64,000 nucleotides of DNA from Bradyrhizobium sp. CCH5-F6 (GTDB lineage Bacteria; Pseudomonadota; Alphaproteobacteria; Rhizobiales; Xanthobacteraceae): contig NZ_LSIC01000050.1 in assembly GCF_001556045.1 (NCBI RefSeq), positions 43,191 through 107,190 on the forward strand. Direction: 5' to 3'. How positions within the stretch are numbered: the first letter of the stretch is position 1; the number at the start of each line of letters is the position of its first letter. The translations under genes and the position numbers were made by a program. Under the pieces are notes generated by a model that saw nothing but the letters and a program-made list of their open reading frames with translations, was not told where the DNA came from and did no database searches. Below, piece after piece: positions 1 through 7,608 of the stretch.

Positions 1-256
1 TCGGCCCGAGCCCGGCCGTGACGCGCTCGACCATTGCGGCTACGGCCCCGGGCTGCGAGACGTCAGCAGCGACGACGATGGCGCGGCGGCCTTGCTCGCC
101 GATCTCGCCAGCCAGCTGCTCGGCCTGCCCGATCCGCTCGCGGCAATTGATCGCCACGGCAGCGCCTGCTTCGGCCAGCGCACGGCAAACGGCGGCGCCG
201 ATTCCGCGCGAGCCGCCGGTCACGAGCGCGGTGCGCCCCTTCAGATCATCAGCCAT
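1..256 (-). CDS. SDR-family oxidoreductase, N-terminal part only
   Basis: Reads leftward from ATG at 256 and is still open at base 1, so only the first 85 residues are present. They carry the Rossmann glycine motif TGGSRGIG near residues 13-20, the following VAINCRE strand and an AADVS segment, all typical of the NAD(P)-binding half of classical short-chain dehydrogenases. The catalytic Tyr-x-x-x-Lys lies off the window. The substrate cannot be told. The gene is divergent from the sulfonate-binding locus that follows. Confident for family, not for function. Confidence 0.85.
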   Translation of the reverse strand, partial: MADDLKGRTALVTGGSRGIGAAVCRALAEAGAAVAINCRERIGQAEQLAGEIGEQGRRAIVVAADVSQPGAVAAMVERVTAGLGP

Positions 257-409
257 CTCTGATTCTCCCGACCTGCGTTTTGGCTCCTGAAGCGTATCAC
301 GCCGCCCGTGAGCCTGTGTTGAACTCATCGCGAGATGAATCCGTTTGCCGGTGCTTGCGCCGGGAGAAGCGCGCAAGCGCGGCGACCGCAAATATGGATA
401 GCCATTTCA

Positions 410-438
410 TTGACCAATCGTGCCAGCTGCTCGATATT
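410..438 (+). promoter_or_regulatory. Candidate sigma-70 promoter for the sulfonate-binding locus
   Basis: TTGACC at 410-415 and GATATT at 433-438 are separated by exactly 17 bases. The predicted start, near 445, would give a 5' leader of about 65 bases before the Cys-rich leader peptide at 511. This is a pattern match only. Confidence 0.4.
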
Positions 439-510
439 CGGAGCATCGAAGCTGCTCCTCGAGCTTGATGCCGCGATATGAGAATGGATCACCAGCGTAA
501 CCAAGGCGAC

Positions 511-573
511 ATGCATGCGTGCATGACGCGGCGCTGTTTCTGCGCGGCAACGGGCGCCTGTTGTTGTTGCTGA
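511..573 (+). CDS. Cysteine-rich leader peptide (20 aa) upstream of sulfonate transport gene
   Basis: A 20-codon frame from ATG at 511 to TGA at 571-573, preceded by AAGG six bases upstream. Seven of its 20 residues are cysteine, and the last four codons are consecutive Cys codons just before the stop. An in-frame second ATG at 523 would give MTRRCFC... with the same end. It sits 71 bases upstream of the next gene and about 300 upstream of a sulfonate-binding protein, that is, in front of sulfur-acquisition genes. Runs of the amino acid whose supply is being monitored are the hallmark of ribosome-mediated attenuation. I infer a cysteine-sensing leader; nothing here proves translation. Confidence 0.55.
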   Translation: MHACMTRRCFCAATGACCCC

Positions 574-617
574 CCGCCTCTTAGCAACACCTCACACCGA
601 AAATCCCCAAGCAGGAA

Positions 618-633
618 CGCCGAGACTTCGGCG
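618..633 (+). promoter_or_regulatory. Short hairpin between leader peptide and downstream gene
   Basis: CGCCGA (618-623) pairs perfectly with TCGGCG (628-633) around a four-base loop. It ends 11 bases before the ATG at 645, so it overlaps the place where a ribosome would bind. No U-run follows, so it is not a classical terminator. It could couple leader translation to downstream translation. Confidence 0.35.
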
Positions 634-644
634 AACGAGCAGTC

Positions 645-866
645 ATGTCCCAGGCTCAGTCGAATGCCTACATCATCGAGATCCACGACCGCGCCGCCGG
701 CATCATCACGAGAGATGAACGCGGCTTCCGTTTCTTTTCCTCCGAGCGACTGTTCGACAGTCTCGAAGGCCGCCAGTTCCGCTCGGCCCGCGATGCCGAG
801 CGCGCCGCACGTGCCGTGTTCTCGGAGCGGCGCCGTCGCGCGAGTTCCCCACTCTCCGTCTACTGA
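645..866 (+). CDS. Small conserved-looking hypothetical protein (73 aa)
   Basis: ATG at 645 to TGA at 866, lying between the Cys-rich leader and the sulfonate-binding protein and only 12 bases before the latter, so probably co-transcribed. The protein starts MSQAQSNAYIIEIHDRAAGI and has an internal FFSSER-x-F-x-SLEGRQF stretch and a basic C-terminus. It has no signal peptide, no membrane segment and no cysteine. I do not recognise a family. Its position suggests a small accessory of sulfur-source uptake, but that is inference from neighbourhood alone. Confidence 0.55.
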   Translation: MSQAQSNAYIIEIHDRAAGIITRDERGFRFFSSERLFDSLEGRQFRSARDAERAARAVFSERRRRASSPLSVY

Positions 867-878
867 AAGGACCGCAAC

Positions 879-1832
879 ATGATTGCACGACGACACATCC
901 TGACCGCAGCGCTGCTCATCGCCACCGCCGTCGCCGCGCCGGCGCACGCCGCGGACAAGCCGGCGGAAATCCGCATCGGGACGCAGAAGGGCGGGTTCTT
1001 CCCGGCGGTGCGCCAGCGCCAGACGCTCGAAAATGCTTTCAGGCCGCTCGGCATCGCGATCAAGTGGATCGACTTCCAGTTCGGTCCGCCGCTGCTGGAG
1101 GCCATCAATGTCGGCAGCGTCGATTTCGGCTATGTCGGCGACTCCCCGCCGATTTTCGCGCAGGCCGGCGGCGCCAGGATCCGCTACGTCGCCGCGGTGA
1201 AATCGGAAGGCAACACCCAGGCGATCGTCGTGCCGAAGGATTCGCCGATCAAGACGCTCGCCGATCTCAAGGGCAAGCGCGTCGCCTTCGGCAAGGGATC
1301 GAGCGCGCACAATCTCCTCGTCGCGGCGCTCGAAAAAGCCGGCCTGTCCTGGTCCGACATCACCCCGGCGCCGCTCGCCCCGGCGGATGCGACGGCAGCC
1401 TTTGTGAAGGGCTCGGTCGACGCCTGGTCGATCTGGGATCCCTATCTCGCACTCGCCGAACTGAAGGAGAATGCGCGCGTGATCGTCTTCGACAAGGACG
1501 TGCACAAGCCGAACGCCTTCTACATCGCCGGCGCAGACTTCGTGGAGAAGTATCCTTCCCTCGTCGCGAAGCTCAACACAGCCTTCGCGTCCGAAGGCGT
1601 GTGGGCGGATTCGCACCACGAGGATGTGGCAAAGGCGCAAGCAGAGGCGACCGGCGTCGATATCGAGGCTGTCAGGCGCTTCGTGGCCCGCTCCAACTAT
1701 CGCGTCGTGCCGCTCGATGCCGAGGTGGTCAAGAGCCAGCAGGCGGTCGCCGATCGCTTCGCAAAACTCGGTCTTATCCCAAAGCCGGTCAACGTCTCCG
1801 ACATCGTCTGGAAATGGACGCCGGGCTCGTGA
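879..1832 (+). CDS. ssuA: Aliphatic sulfonate ABC transporter substrate-binding protein
   Basis: Periplasmic binding protein of 317 aa with an N-terminal signal peptide (MIARRHILTAALLIATAVAAPAHA, cut near residue 24). The mature part begins EIRIGTQKGG and contains the conserved GPPLLEA...GSVDFGYVGDSPPIFAQA and DLKGKRVAFGKGSSAHN blocks of the SsuA/NMT1-like fold, plus WSIWDPYLA near residue 185. It would deliver alkanesulfonates to an SsuBC permease, but no permease, ATPase or monooxygenase gene follows, so this is a stand-alone copy. RBS AAAGG lies just before the ATG. Regulation by the upstream Cys-rich leader is inferred. The exact ligand could also be taurine or another sulfonate. Confidence 0.9.
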   Translation: MIARRHILTAALLIATAVAAPAHAADKPAEIRIGTQKGGFFPAVRQRQTLENAFRPLGIAIKWIDFQFGPPLLEAINVGSVDFGYVGDSPPIFAQAGGARIRYVAAVKSEGNTQAIVVPKDSPIKTLADLKGKRVAFGKGSSAHNLLVAALEKAGLSWSDITPAPLAPADATAAFVKGSVDAWSIWDPYLALAELKENARVIVFDKDVHKPNAFYIAGADFVEKYPSLVAKLNTAFASEGVWADSHHEDVAKAQAEATGVDIEAVRRFVARSNYRVVPLDAEVVKSQQAVADRFAKLGLIPKPVNVSDIVWKWTPGS

Positions 1833-1855
1833 GCTGGACATTGAGAGGACGCCGT

Positions 1856-1973
1856 CATGCCCGGGCTTGTCCCGCCCGCGCGCCGAAGCCGCTTCGGCGA
1901 GGCGAAGGTCCGGGCATCCACGTTCTCCGGTCTTCGCCGCCAGGCGTGGATGGTCGGGACAAGCCCGGCCATG
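1856..1973. repeat. Intergenic inverted repeat (hairpin repeat)
   Basis: The arms CATGCCCGGGCTTGTCCCG (from 1856) and CGGGACAAGCCCGGCCATG (to 1973) are near-perfect reverse complements separated by about 80 bases that contain a further partial dyad around GCATCCACG and GGCGTGGATG. It lies between convergent genes, so it may also work as a bidirectional terminator. Such GGGACAAGCCCGG hairpins are, as I recall, dispersed in Bradyrhizobium genomes. Confidence 0.7.
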
Positions 1974-2021
1974 CCGCTCCCCGCGGCTATCCGCGTACCA
2001 AACGCTTGAGCTGGAAGCGGC

Positions 2022-2804
2022 TCAGCCCTTCAGCGCCGCCAGCAATTCATCCGGGCGCTCGGCCATGATCATGTGGCCTGCGCCGGGCACCACGACGGTC
2101 TTCGCATGCGGGATCGCGGCCGCAAGCGCCTTGCCTGCCTTTGCCGGCGTCATCATGTCCCGCTCGCCGAGAATGAGCGTCGTCGGCACCTTGATGCTCG
2201 CCGCGGCGGCAAGCGCATTCGTGTAGGCATTGCAAGCGGAAAGATCCTTGAACAGCACGCCGGGCTCGCAAGCCTGGAGCACGGCCTGTGCGCCGCCGTG
2301 CATCCACAGGCCCGGTGCGAGGCTGCCGCCGAGTTCGGCCTTGAAGCCGAGACCCCAGATCGAGACCATGTCGTTTGCATCCTGCGAGTTGGCCTCGGCC
2401 GCCTTCAAGAGATCCGGGCCGACAGTCATGGTCGCTGCGGTGCCGATCAGGCTGAGCGCGGCGACCTTGTCGGGATGGCGCGCCGCCGTCTCCAGCGAGA
2501 TCAGCGAGCCCATGGAATGACCGATCAGATGCGCGTTCGCAGCGCCTGCCGCATCCAGCAGCGCCGCCGTCCAGTCGGCCATCTCCGCGATGCTGCCGAG
2601 TGAAGGCCCGGCGGAGCGGCCGTGGCCGGGCAGGTCGGGCGCCAGCACGGCAAAGCCGTGATGGGCGAACCAGCGCGTATGCAGCGCCCAGGTGGAATGG
2701 TCGAAACCGGCGCCGTGGATGAAGACGACCGCGGGCAGGGATTTGTCGAAGTCGCGGCCGCCGGTTGCGGCGAACACTTCAGTGCCGTTGACGGAAAGCT
2801 TCAT
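2022..2804 (-). CDS. Alpha/beta hydrolase
   Basis: 260 aa from ATG at 2804 (MKLSVNGTEV), four bases after the stop of metY, so translationally linked to it. It has the oxyanion HGAGFDHSTW block near residue 29, DLPGHGRS, the nucleophile elbow GHSMGS near residue 97, an acid in LGERD and a late histidine in PGAGHM, making a complete catalytic triad of the cytosolic alpha/beta hydrolase fold. A longer upstream frame exists but it overlaps metY and lacks an RBS. Substrate unknown. An ester or lactone hydrolase acting near methionine synthesis is possible but unproven. Confidence 0.88.
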   Translation of the reverse strand: MKLSVNGTEVFAATGGRDFDKSLPAVVFIHGAGFDHSTWALHTRWFAHHGFAVLAPDLPGHGRSAGPSLGSIAEMADWTAALLDAAGAANAHLIGHSMGSLISLETAARHPDKVAALSLIGTAATMTVGPDLLKAAEANSQDANDMVSIWGLGFKAELGGSLAPGLWMHGGAQAVLQACEPGVLFKDLSACNAYTNALAAAASIKVPTTLILGERDMMTPAKAGKALAAAIPHAKTVVVPGAGHMIMAERPDELLAALKG

Positions 2805-2808
2805 GGCG

Positions 2809-4104
2809 TCAGACCTTTTGCGAGATGCGCAGCGCTTGGGCGAGATCGTCGATGATGTCGCTTGCCGTCTCGATGCCGACCGACAGCCGCACCAGCTCCT
2901 CGCCGATGCCGGCCGCCTTGAGCTGCTCGGCATCCATCTGCTGATGCGTGGTCGAGGCCGGGTGGATCACCAGCGTCTTGGCGTCGCCGACATTGGCGAG
3001 ATGGCTGATCATGCGCAGCGATTCGATGAACTTGCGCCCCGCCGGTCGGCCGCCCTTGATGCCGAAGGAAACGATTGAGCCGGCGCCGCGCGGCAGCAGG
3101 GTCTTGGCGAGCTGATAGTCGGGATGCGTCTCCAGCGAGGGATGCAGCACCCAGTCGACGGCCTTGTTGGATTTGAGTGCTTCCAGCACGAGATGCGTGT
3201 TCTGCATGTGGCGGTCCATGCGCACCGGAAGCGTCTCCACGCCCTGGAGCAGCTGGAACGCATTGGTCGGCGACAGGCAGGCGCCGAAATCGCGCAGGCC
3301 TTCGGTGCGTGCCCGCATGATGAAAGCCGCCGTGCCGAACTGCTCGTCGAAGACGATGCCGTGATAGCCGCCATAGGGCTCGGTCAGCACGCCGAATTTG
3401 CCGGAGCCGCGCCAGTCGAAGCGGCCGCCGTCGACGATGGCGCCGCCGATCGCGATGCCATGGCCGCCGATCCATTTGGTCGCCGAATGCATCACGATGT
3501 CGGCGCCGAGCTCGATCGGTCGGCTGAGATAGGGCGTGGCAAAAGTGTTGTCGATCAAGAGCGGGATCTTGGCCTCATGCGCGATCGCCGCGACCTTGGG
3601 AATGTCGAGCACCTCCAGCCCGGGATTGCCGATGGTCTCGCCGATCACGAGCTTGGTGTTCGGCTTGATCGCGGCGCGGAACGCGTCGAGGTCGCGCGGC
3701 TTTACAAAGGTTGTGGTGATGCCGAAGCGCGGCAGCGTGTGCGCGAGCAGGTTGATGGTGCCGCCATAGAGCGAGCTCGACGCCACGATGTGATCGCCGG
3801 CGTTGAGCAGCGTCGCGATGGCCAGATGCAGCGCGGCCATGCCGCTCGCGGTGCAGATCGCGCCGACGCCGCCTTCCAGCGCCGCGAGCCGCTCTTCCAG
3901 CACGCCGGTGGTCGGATTGGAGATGCGGGTATAGATGTGGCCGGCGCGCTCCAGATTGAACAGCGCCGCGGCGTGATCGGAATCCTGGAACACGTAGGAC
4001 GTGGTCTGGTAGATCGGCACCGCACGGGCGCCGGTCACGGGATCCGGATGCTGGCCAGCATGCAGGCTCAGGGTCTCGAAAGCAGGCGGTTTTGGCGCGG
4101 GCAT
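2809..4104 (-). CDS. metY: O-acetylhomoserine aminocarboxypropyltransferase (sulfhydrylase)
   Basis: 431 aa, the usual length for MetY-type Cys/Met-metabolism PLP enzymes. It starts MPAPKPPAFETLSLHAGQHPD and has YTRISNPTTGVLEERLAALEGG, the Tyr/Gly phosphate-binding region, IDNTFATP and the Schiff-base lysine in SATKWIGGHG near residue 210. It joins sulfide to O-acetylhomoserine to make homocysteine in the cytoplasm. It could instead use O-succinylhomoserine (MetZ). It is followed four bases later by the alpha/beta hydrolase. Its RBS (ACGAGG) lies inside a hairpin (see 4111-4157). Confidence 0.9.
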   Translation of the reverse strand: MPAPKPPAFETLSLHAGQHPDPVTGARAVPIYQTTSYVFQDSDHAAALFNLERAGHIYTRISNPTTGVLEERLAALEGGVGAICTASGMAALHLAIATLLNAGDHIVASSSLYGGTINLLAHTLPRFGITTTFVKPRDLDAFRAAIKPNTKLVIGETIGNPGLEVLDIPKVAAIAHEAKIPLLIDNTFATPYLSRPIELGADIVMHSATKWIGGHGIAIGGAIVDGGRFDWRGSGKFGVLTEPYGGYHGIVFDEQFGTAAFIMRARTEGLRDFGACLSPTNAFQLLQGVETLPVRMDRHMQNTHLVLEALKSNKAVDWVLHPSLETHPDYQLAKTLLPRGAGSIVSFGIKGGRPAGRKFIESLRMISHLANVGDAKTLVIHPASTTHQQMDAEQLKAAGIGEELVRLSVGIETASDIIDDLAQALRISQKV

Positions 4105-4110
4105 GCGTGG

Positions 4111-4157
4111 CCTCGTTGGTGGGTCGGCGATGGCGGCTCTTGTGCCACAAAACGAGG
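4111..4157 (-). promoter_or_regulatory. Hairpin that buries the metY ribosome-binding site
   Basis: On the minus strand CCTCGTT (4157-4151) is perfectly complementary to AACGAGG (4117-4111). The second arm is the apparent Shine-Dalgarno, and the metY ATG is at 4104, six bases beyond it. The 33-base interval holds a smaller GGC/GCC stem. The arrangement would hide the RBS. I looked for the SAM-II consensus and did not find it, so a known riboswitch is not claimed. Confidence 0.4.
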
Positions 4158-4164
4158 GACCACG

Positions 4165-4986
4165 TCAGCCCATTGACAGCGCCGCCTGGCCCCGGATGGC
4201 CTGCTCGATGGCGCGTGCCTCCCGCAACAGTATCTCCGCGACCTCCTGCTCGCGGCGGGGGCCGAGCCTGGTTCGAACGGCGGAGACCGTGATTGCAGCG
4301 GCGGGTTGTCCGTCCGGGGTCTTGATCCAGGTCGAGATCGACTTGGTGCCCTGCACGAGGCCGATTTCTCTCATGTTGTAACCCCGCCGCCGCGCTGCGG
4401 TGACCTGGCTCGTCACGGCACCCACGTCGGTCCGGTAGGCCTCGAACCGCTTCTCGTTCGCTGCGACGATCTTTCGCGCGTCCTGCGCCGGCATTGCTGC
4501 AAGGATGGCGACGCCTGCGCTGGAGACGCCGAGCGGCCGGCGCGCGCCGATCTCGATCGACAGCACCTGGATCGGATAGACGCCGATCCGGCGATCGACG
4601 CACAGCGTGTCGTTGCCGGTGCGCACCGTCAGGAACAGCGTGTCGCCGATCTCGGCGGACGCGCGCTGCAGCGACGGATTTGCTGCGACCAGCAGCCGCG
4701 AGGGCCGCGGCCGCGCCAGCGCCAGCTCCGGCACCTGGTTGCCGATGGCGTAGCGGCCGCTCTTGCCATGCCGCTCGACGATGCCTTCCTCGATCAGCAC
4801 GTGGACGATGCGATGCACGGTCGGGCGGGTGAGGCCGGTCGCGCGCACCACGTCGGCCAATGGCACACCGTCTTCGCGACCGGCGGCAAGGATGCGCAGC
4901 ACGGCGAGCGCGCGCCGGATCGCCTGCGCGCCCTGTCGCGGCTCAACCGCGCCGCGGGTGGATTTTACCGAACGCCTCTTGTCCAT
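4165..4986 (-). CDS. IclR-family transcriptional regulator
   Basis: 273 aa from ATG at 4986 (MDKRRSVKSTRG). The N-terminal winged helix (AIRRALAVLRILAAG...LADVVRATGLTRPTVHRIVHVLIEEGIVE) and the C-terminal effector domain (RPLGVSSAGVAILAAMP, RGYNMREIG, AAAITVSAV) are textbook IclR. It lies 60 bases upstream of metY on the same strand and divergent from the Bug-protein catabolic operon at 5115, which is its likely target. A perfect palindrome sits on its own start codon, suggesting autoregulation. An upstream in-frame ATG at 5079 exists, but it would put the palindrome inside the gene. Confidence 0.88.
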   Translation of the reverse strand: MDKRRSVKSTRGAVEPRQGAQAIRRALAVLRILAAGREDGVPLADVVRATGLTRPTVHRIVHVLIEEGIVERHGKSGRYAIGNQVPELALARPRPSRLLVAANPSLQRASAEIGDTLFLTVRTGNDTLCVDRRIGVYPIQVLSIEIGARRPLGVSSAGVAILAAMPAQDARKIVAANEKRFEAYRTDVGAVTSQVTAARRRGYNMREIGLVQGTKSISTWIKTPDGQPAAAITVSAVRTRLGPRREQEVAEILLREARAIEQAIRGQAALSMG

Positions 4987-4998
4987 GATATGGACAAG
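4978..4998. promoter_or_regulatory. Palindromic operator at the IclR-gene start
   Basis: CTTGTCCAT-GAT-ATGGACAAG is a perfect 9+3+9 inverted repeat that covers the start codon of the IclR gene and lies 117 bases upstream of the divergent operon. IclR proteins bind imperfect palindromes of this size. It probably serves autoregulation and control of the divergent promoter. Confidence 0.6.
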
Positions 4999-5114
4999 AA
5001 CGCCACAATTCACTCGACAGGGCAAGCGCGCATCTGGAGATTGCGCTCCGATCGGAATGCCATGCGAAACGTCAGGCATTCGACGTGAGTTGGAAGCGCC
5101 GCCGGGAGGTTAAC

Positions 5115-6080
5115 ATGAGATTAATCTGGATTGCCATAGCTGCCGTCACTGCGATGCTGGCCGGGCCCGCATCGGGCCAGGAATGGCCGGCGCGTAACGT
5201 GAAGCTGATCGTGCCCTATCCGGCCGGCGGCAATGTCGACAGCGCGGCGCGCATCGTCGCCGACAAGCTTCAGGAAAAGCTCGGCCAGCCCTTCGTCATC
5301 GAGAACAAGGCCGGCGCCGGCGGCATGATCGCGGGCGAGGCCTTCGCGAAATCGGCGCCCGACGGCTACACGCTGTTCGTCGGCGCCAACGGTCCGGTGC
5401 TGTTCGCGACCGAGATCAACAAGCGCGACGCCTACAACTGGAAGAAGGACTTCCTCCCGATCTCGACGATCTCGATGACGCCGCTGGTGCTCGAGGTGCA
5501 TCCCTCGGTGCAGGCGACGAACTTCAAGGAGTTCATCGATCTCGCCAAGCGCGAGCCCGGCAAGCTGACCATGGCCTCGCCCGGTCCGGGCACCACCAAC
5601 CATCTGCTCAGCGAGCTGATGCAGTCCAACCTCGGCCTGCAATGGGTCACCGCGCACTACCGCGGCAACGCGCCGGCGATCAACGATCTGCTCGGCGGTC
5701 AGGTGCAGTTCGCGTTCGACCAGCTCACGGTCAGCCTCCAGCACATCAAGGCCGGCCTGTTCCGCGCGCTGGCTGTCACGAGCCCGCACCGCCTGAAGTC
5801 GCTGCCTGACGTGCCGACCTTCGCCGAGCTCGGCTACAAGGATTTCGACGGCCAGACCTTTACGGGCCTGTTCGCGCCCGCGGGCACGCCGGCGCCGATC
5901 GTGGACAAGCTGCACGAGACGCTGGTTGCGATCCTGAAGGACCCCGCCGTGATCGACAAGTTCGAGAAGCTCGGCGGCGAAGCCACGCCGATGACGCCAA
6001 GCGAGTTCAAGGCCTATCTGGAGCGCGAGGATGCCAAGTGGATTCCGGTCGTGCGCAAGGCCAACATCAGGGCTGATTGA
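5115..6080 (+). CDS. Tripartite tricarboxylate transporter (Bug-family) substrate-binding protein
   Basis: 321 aa from ATG at 5115, chosen because GGGAGG lies six bases upstream and a signal peptide (MRLIWIAIAAVTAMLAGPASGQ) follows directly. The mature part opens WPARNVKLIVPYPAGGNVDSAAR and contains the Bug hallmarks P-F-V-I-E-N-K-x-G-A-G-G and G-x-P-D-G-Y-T-L. Bug proteins bind carboxylates or aromatic acids in the periplasm. No membrane subunits are adjacent. It heads the operon divergent from the IclR regulator, so it probably captures the substrate the operon degrades. Confidence 0.92.
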   Translation: MRLIWIAIAAVTAMLAGPASGQEWPARNVKLIVPYPAGGNVDSAARIVADKLQEKLGQPFVIENKAGAGGMIAGEAFAKSAPDGYTLFVGANGPVLFATEINKRDAYNWKKDFLPISTISMTPLVLEVHPSVQATNFKEFIDLAKREPGKLTMASPGPGTTNHLLSELMQSNLGLQWVTAHYRGNAPAINDLLGGQVQFAFDQLTVSLQHIKAGLFRALAVTSPHRLKSLPDVPTFAELGYKDFDGQTFTGLFAPAGTPAPIVDKLHETLVAILKDPAVIDKFEKLGGEATPMTPSEFKAYLEREDAKWIPVVRKANIRAD

Positions 6081-6083
6081 TCG

Positions 6084-6701
6084 ATGCGGATCGATCCCGC
6101 CGAGCTCGGCGCCGAGCGCATCTACCGGCTGATGACCGGCATCGTGGTGCCGCGCCCGATCGCCTGGGTGACGAGCCTGTCGCGAAGCGGCGTGCTCAAC
6201 CTCGCGCCGTTCAGCGCCTTCACCTTCGTCTCGCAGAAGCCGCCGATGCTCGCCATCAGCGTCGGCCGCAAGGGCGCCGATTACAAGGACACCGCGCACA
6301 ACATCCTCGACACCGAGGAATACGTCATCCACATTGCCGATACCCCGCTGATGTCCGCGGTGCATGACAGCTCCGTCGAGCATCCGCCTGAAGTCAGCGA
6401 GGTCGAGCATCTCGGACTCGAAACGCTGCCCTGCGACCTCATCAAGGTGCGGCGGCTCGCCGCCGCGCCGGTCGCGATGGAATGCCGCTTCCGGCAGTGC
6501 CTCGAGTTCGGCGAGGCCCGCAGCCGGCTGATCGTCGGCGAGGTCGTGATGTTTCACCTGCGCGACGGCCTCGTGAACGACGGCAAGGTCGAGACCAGGG
6601 CGCTCGACCCGATCGCCCGCATCGGCGGGCCGCGTTACGCGAGCCTCGGCGAGATCGTGACGCTGAACTCCGTCTTCCAGACTCCCAAATCGACCGACTG
6701 A
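6084..6701 (+). CDS. Flavin reductase-like (FMN-binding) protein
   Basis: 205 aa starting three bases after the preceding stop. It shows the flavin-reductase-like split-barrel motifs: YRLMTGIVVPRPIAWVTS at residues 14-31, LAPFSAFTFVSQKPPMLAIS and the DTEEYVIHIA segment, with E-C-R-F near residue 133. Members either reduce FMN for a partner monooxygenase or bind FMN themselves. No oxygenase component is in this operon, so a partner elsewhere or an independent role must be assumed. Confidence 0.85.
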   Translation: MRIDPAELGAERIYRLMTGIVVPRPIAWVTSLSRSGVLNLAPFSAFTFVSQKPPMLAISVGRKGADYKDTAHNILDTEEYVIHIADTPLMSAVHDSSVEHPPEVSEVEHLGLETLPCDLIKVRRLAAAPVAMECRFRQCLEFGEARSRLIVGEVVMFHLRDGLVNDGKVETRALDPIARIGGPRYASLGEIVTLNSVFQTPKSTD

Positions 6702-6744
6702 GCGCGCAGCTCCGGCGGCGCCGCGACCCCATTGGAGAACCACC

Positions 6745-7602
6745 ATGCGACTCGCAAGCTATCTCTTGGACGGAGAGCCGCGCTACGGCGCGGTCGTCGA
6801 AGGCGGTGTCGTCGATCTGACGAAACGGATCGGCCGCGACTTTTCCGATCTGAAGGCGCTGATCGCGGCCAACGCGCTGCCCGACGCGCAGGAGGCGGTT
6901 GCCGGCGCCGCGCCGGACCACGCACTGGAAAAGCTCGTCCTGCTGCCGCCGGTGCTGGCGCCGGAAAAGCTCTGGTGCATCGGCGTCAACTACGCCGAGC
7001 GCAACGCCGAATATAAAGACAATTCGGACCTGCCCAAATATCCCAGCCTGTTCGTCCGCAGCATGTCCTCGATGACCGGCTCCGGCCAGCCGCTGGAGAA
7101 GCCCAAGGTTTCCGAGCAGCTCGACTATGAAGGCGAGCTCGTCATCGTGATCGGGCAGGGCGGCCGCCACATCCCGCGCGAACAGGCGTGGTCGCACATC
7201 TTCGGCATGACCCTGTGCAACGAGGGCACGATCCGCGACTGGCTCCGCCACGGCAAGTTCAACGTCACGCAGGGCAAGAACTTCGACCGCTCCGGCAGCA
7301 TGGGCCCGTGGATCGTCACGGCGGACGAGCTCGACCCGCGCGGGCCGCATGACATCGTCACGCGCGTCAACGGCGAGGTCCGGCAGCAGGACAGCACCGA
7401 ACGGCTGATGTTCCCGTTCGACTATTTGATCTCCTATCTCTCCACCTTTGCCACGCTGAAGCCCGGCGACATGATCGTCACGGGTACCCCGACCGGCGCA
7501 GGCGTCCGCTTCGATCCGCCGCGCTGGCTGAAGGTCGGCGACGTCGTCGAGGTCGAGTCGAGCCGCATCGGCGTGCTGCGCAACACTGTGGCCGCGGAGT
7601 AA
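6745..7602 (+). CDS. Fumarylacetoacetate hydrolase (FAH) family protein
   Basis: 285 aa, usual length for bacterial FAH-type isomerases and hydrolases. The RBS is GGAG before ATG at 6745. The catalytic core WCIGVNYAERNAEY near residue 75, the metal ligands in LDYEGELVIVIG (E-x-E type) and the C-terminal GTPTGAGVRFDPP...LKVGDVVEVE are clear. Members act on 2-hydroxyhepta-2,4-diene-1,7-dioate, acylpyruvates or similar ring-cleavage products. With the next gene it suggests a meta-cleavage-type lower pathway. Confidence 0.9.
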   Translation: MRLASYLLDGEPRYGAVVEGGVVDLTKRIGRDFSDLKALIAANALPDAQEAVAGAAPDHALEKLVLLPPVLAPEKLWCIGVNYAERNAEYKDNSDLPKYPSLFVRSMSSMTGSGQPLEKPKVSEQLDYEGELVIVIGQGGRHIPREQAWSHIFGMTLCNEGTIRDWLRHGKFNVTQGKNFDRSGSMGPWIVTADELDPRGPHDIVTRVNGEVRQQDSTERLMFPFDYLISYLSTFATLKPGDMIVTGTPTGAGVRFDPPRWLKVGDVVEVESSRIGVLRNTVAAE

Positions 7603-7608
7603 TAAGCC

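Noticed and set aside
489..1841. A 450-codon open frame on the minus strand opposite the sulfonate-binding gene
   Set aside because: It mirrors the true gene's codon positions in GC-rich DNA. The product is Arg/Asp/Glu-rich low-complexity and has no RBS. Similar long antisense frames oppose metY, the hpaH operon, hisD and the TonB receptor.
4105..4160. SAM riboswitch before metY
   Set aside because: I looked for the SAM-II core sequences and pseudoknot and did not find them; only an RBS hairpin is supported.
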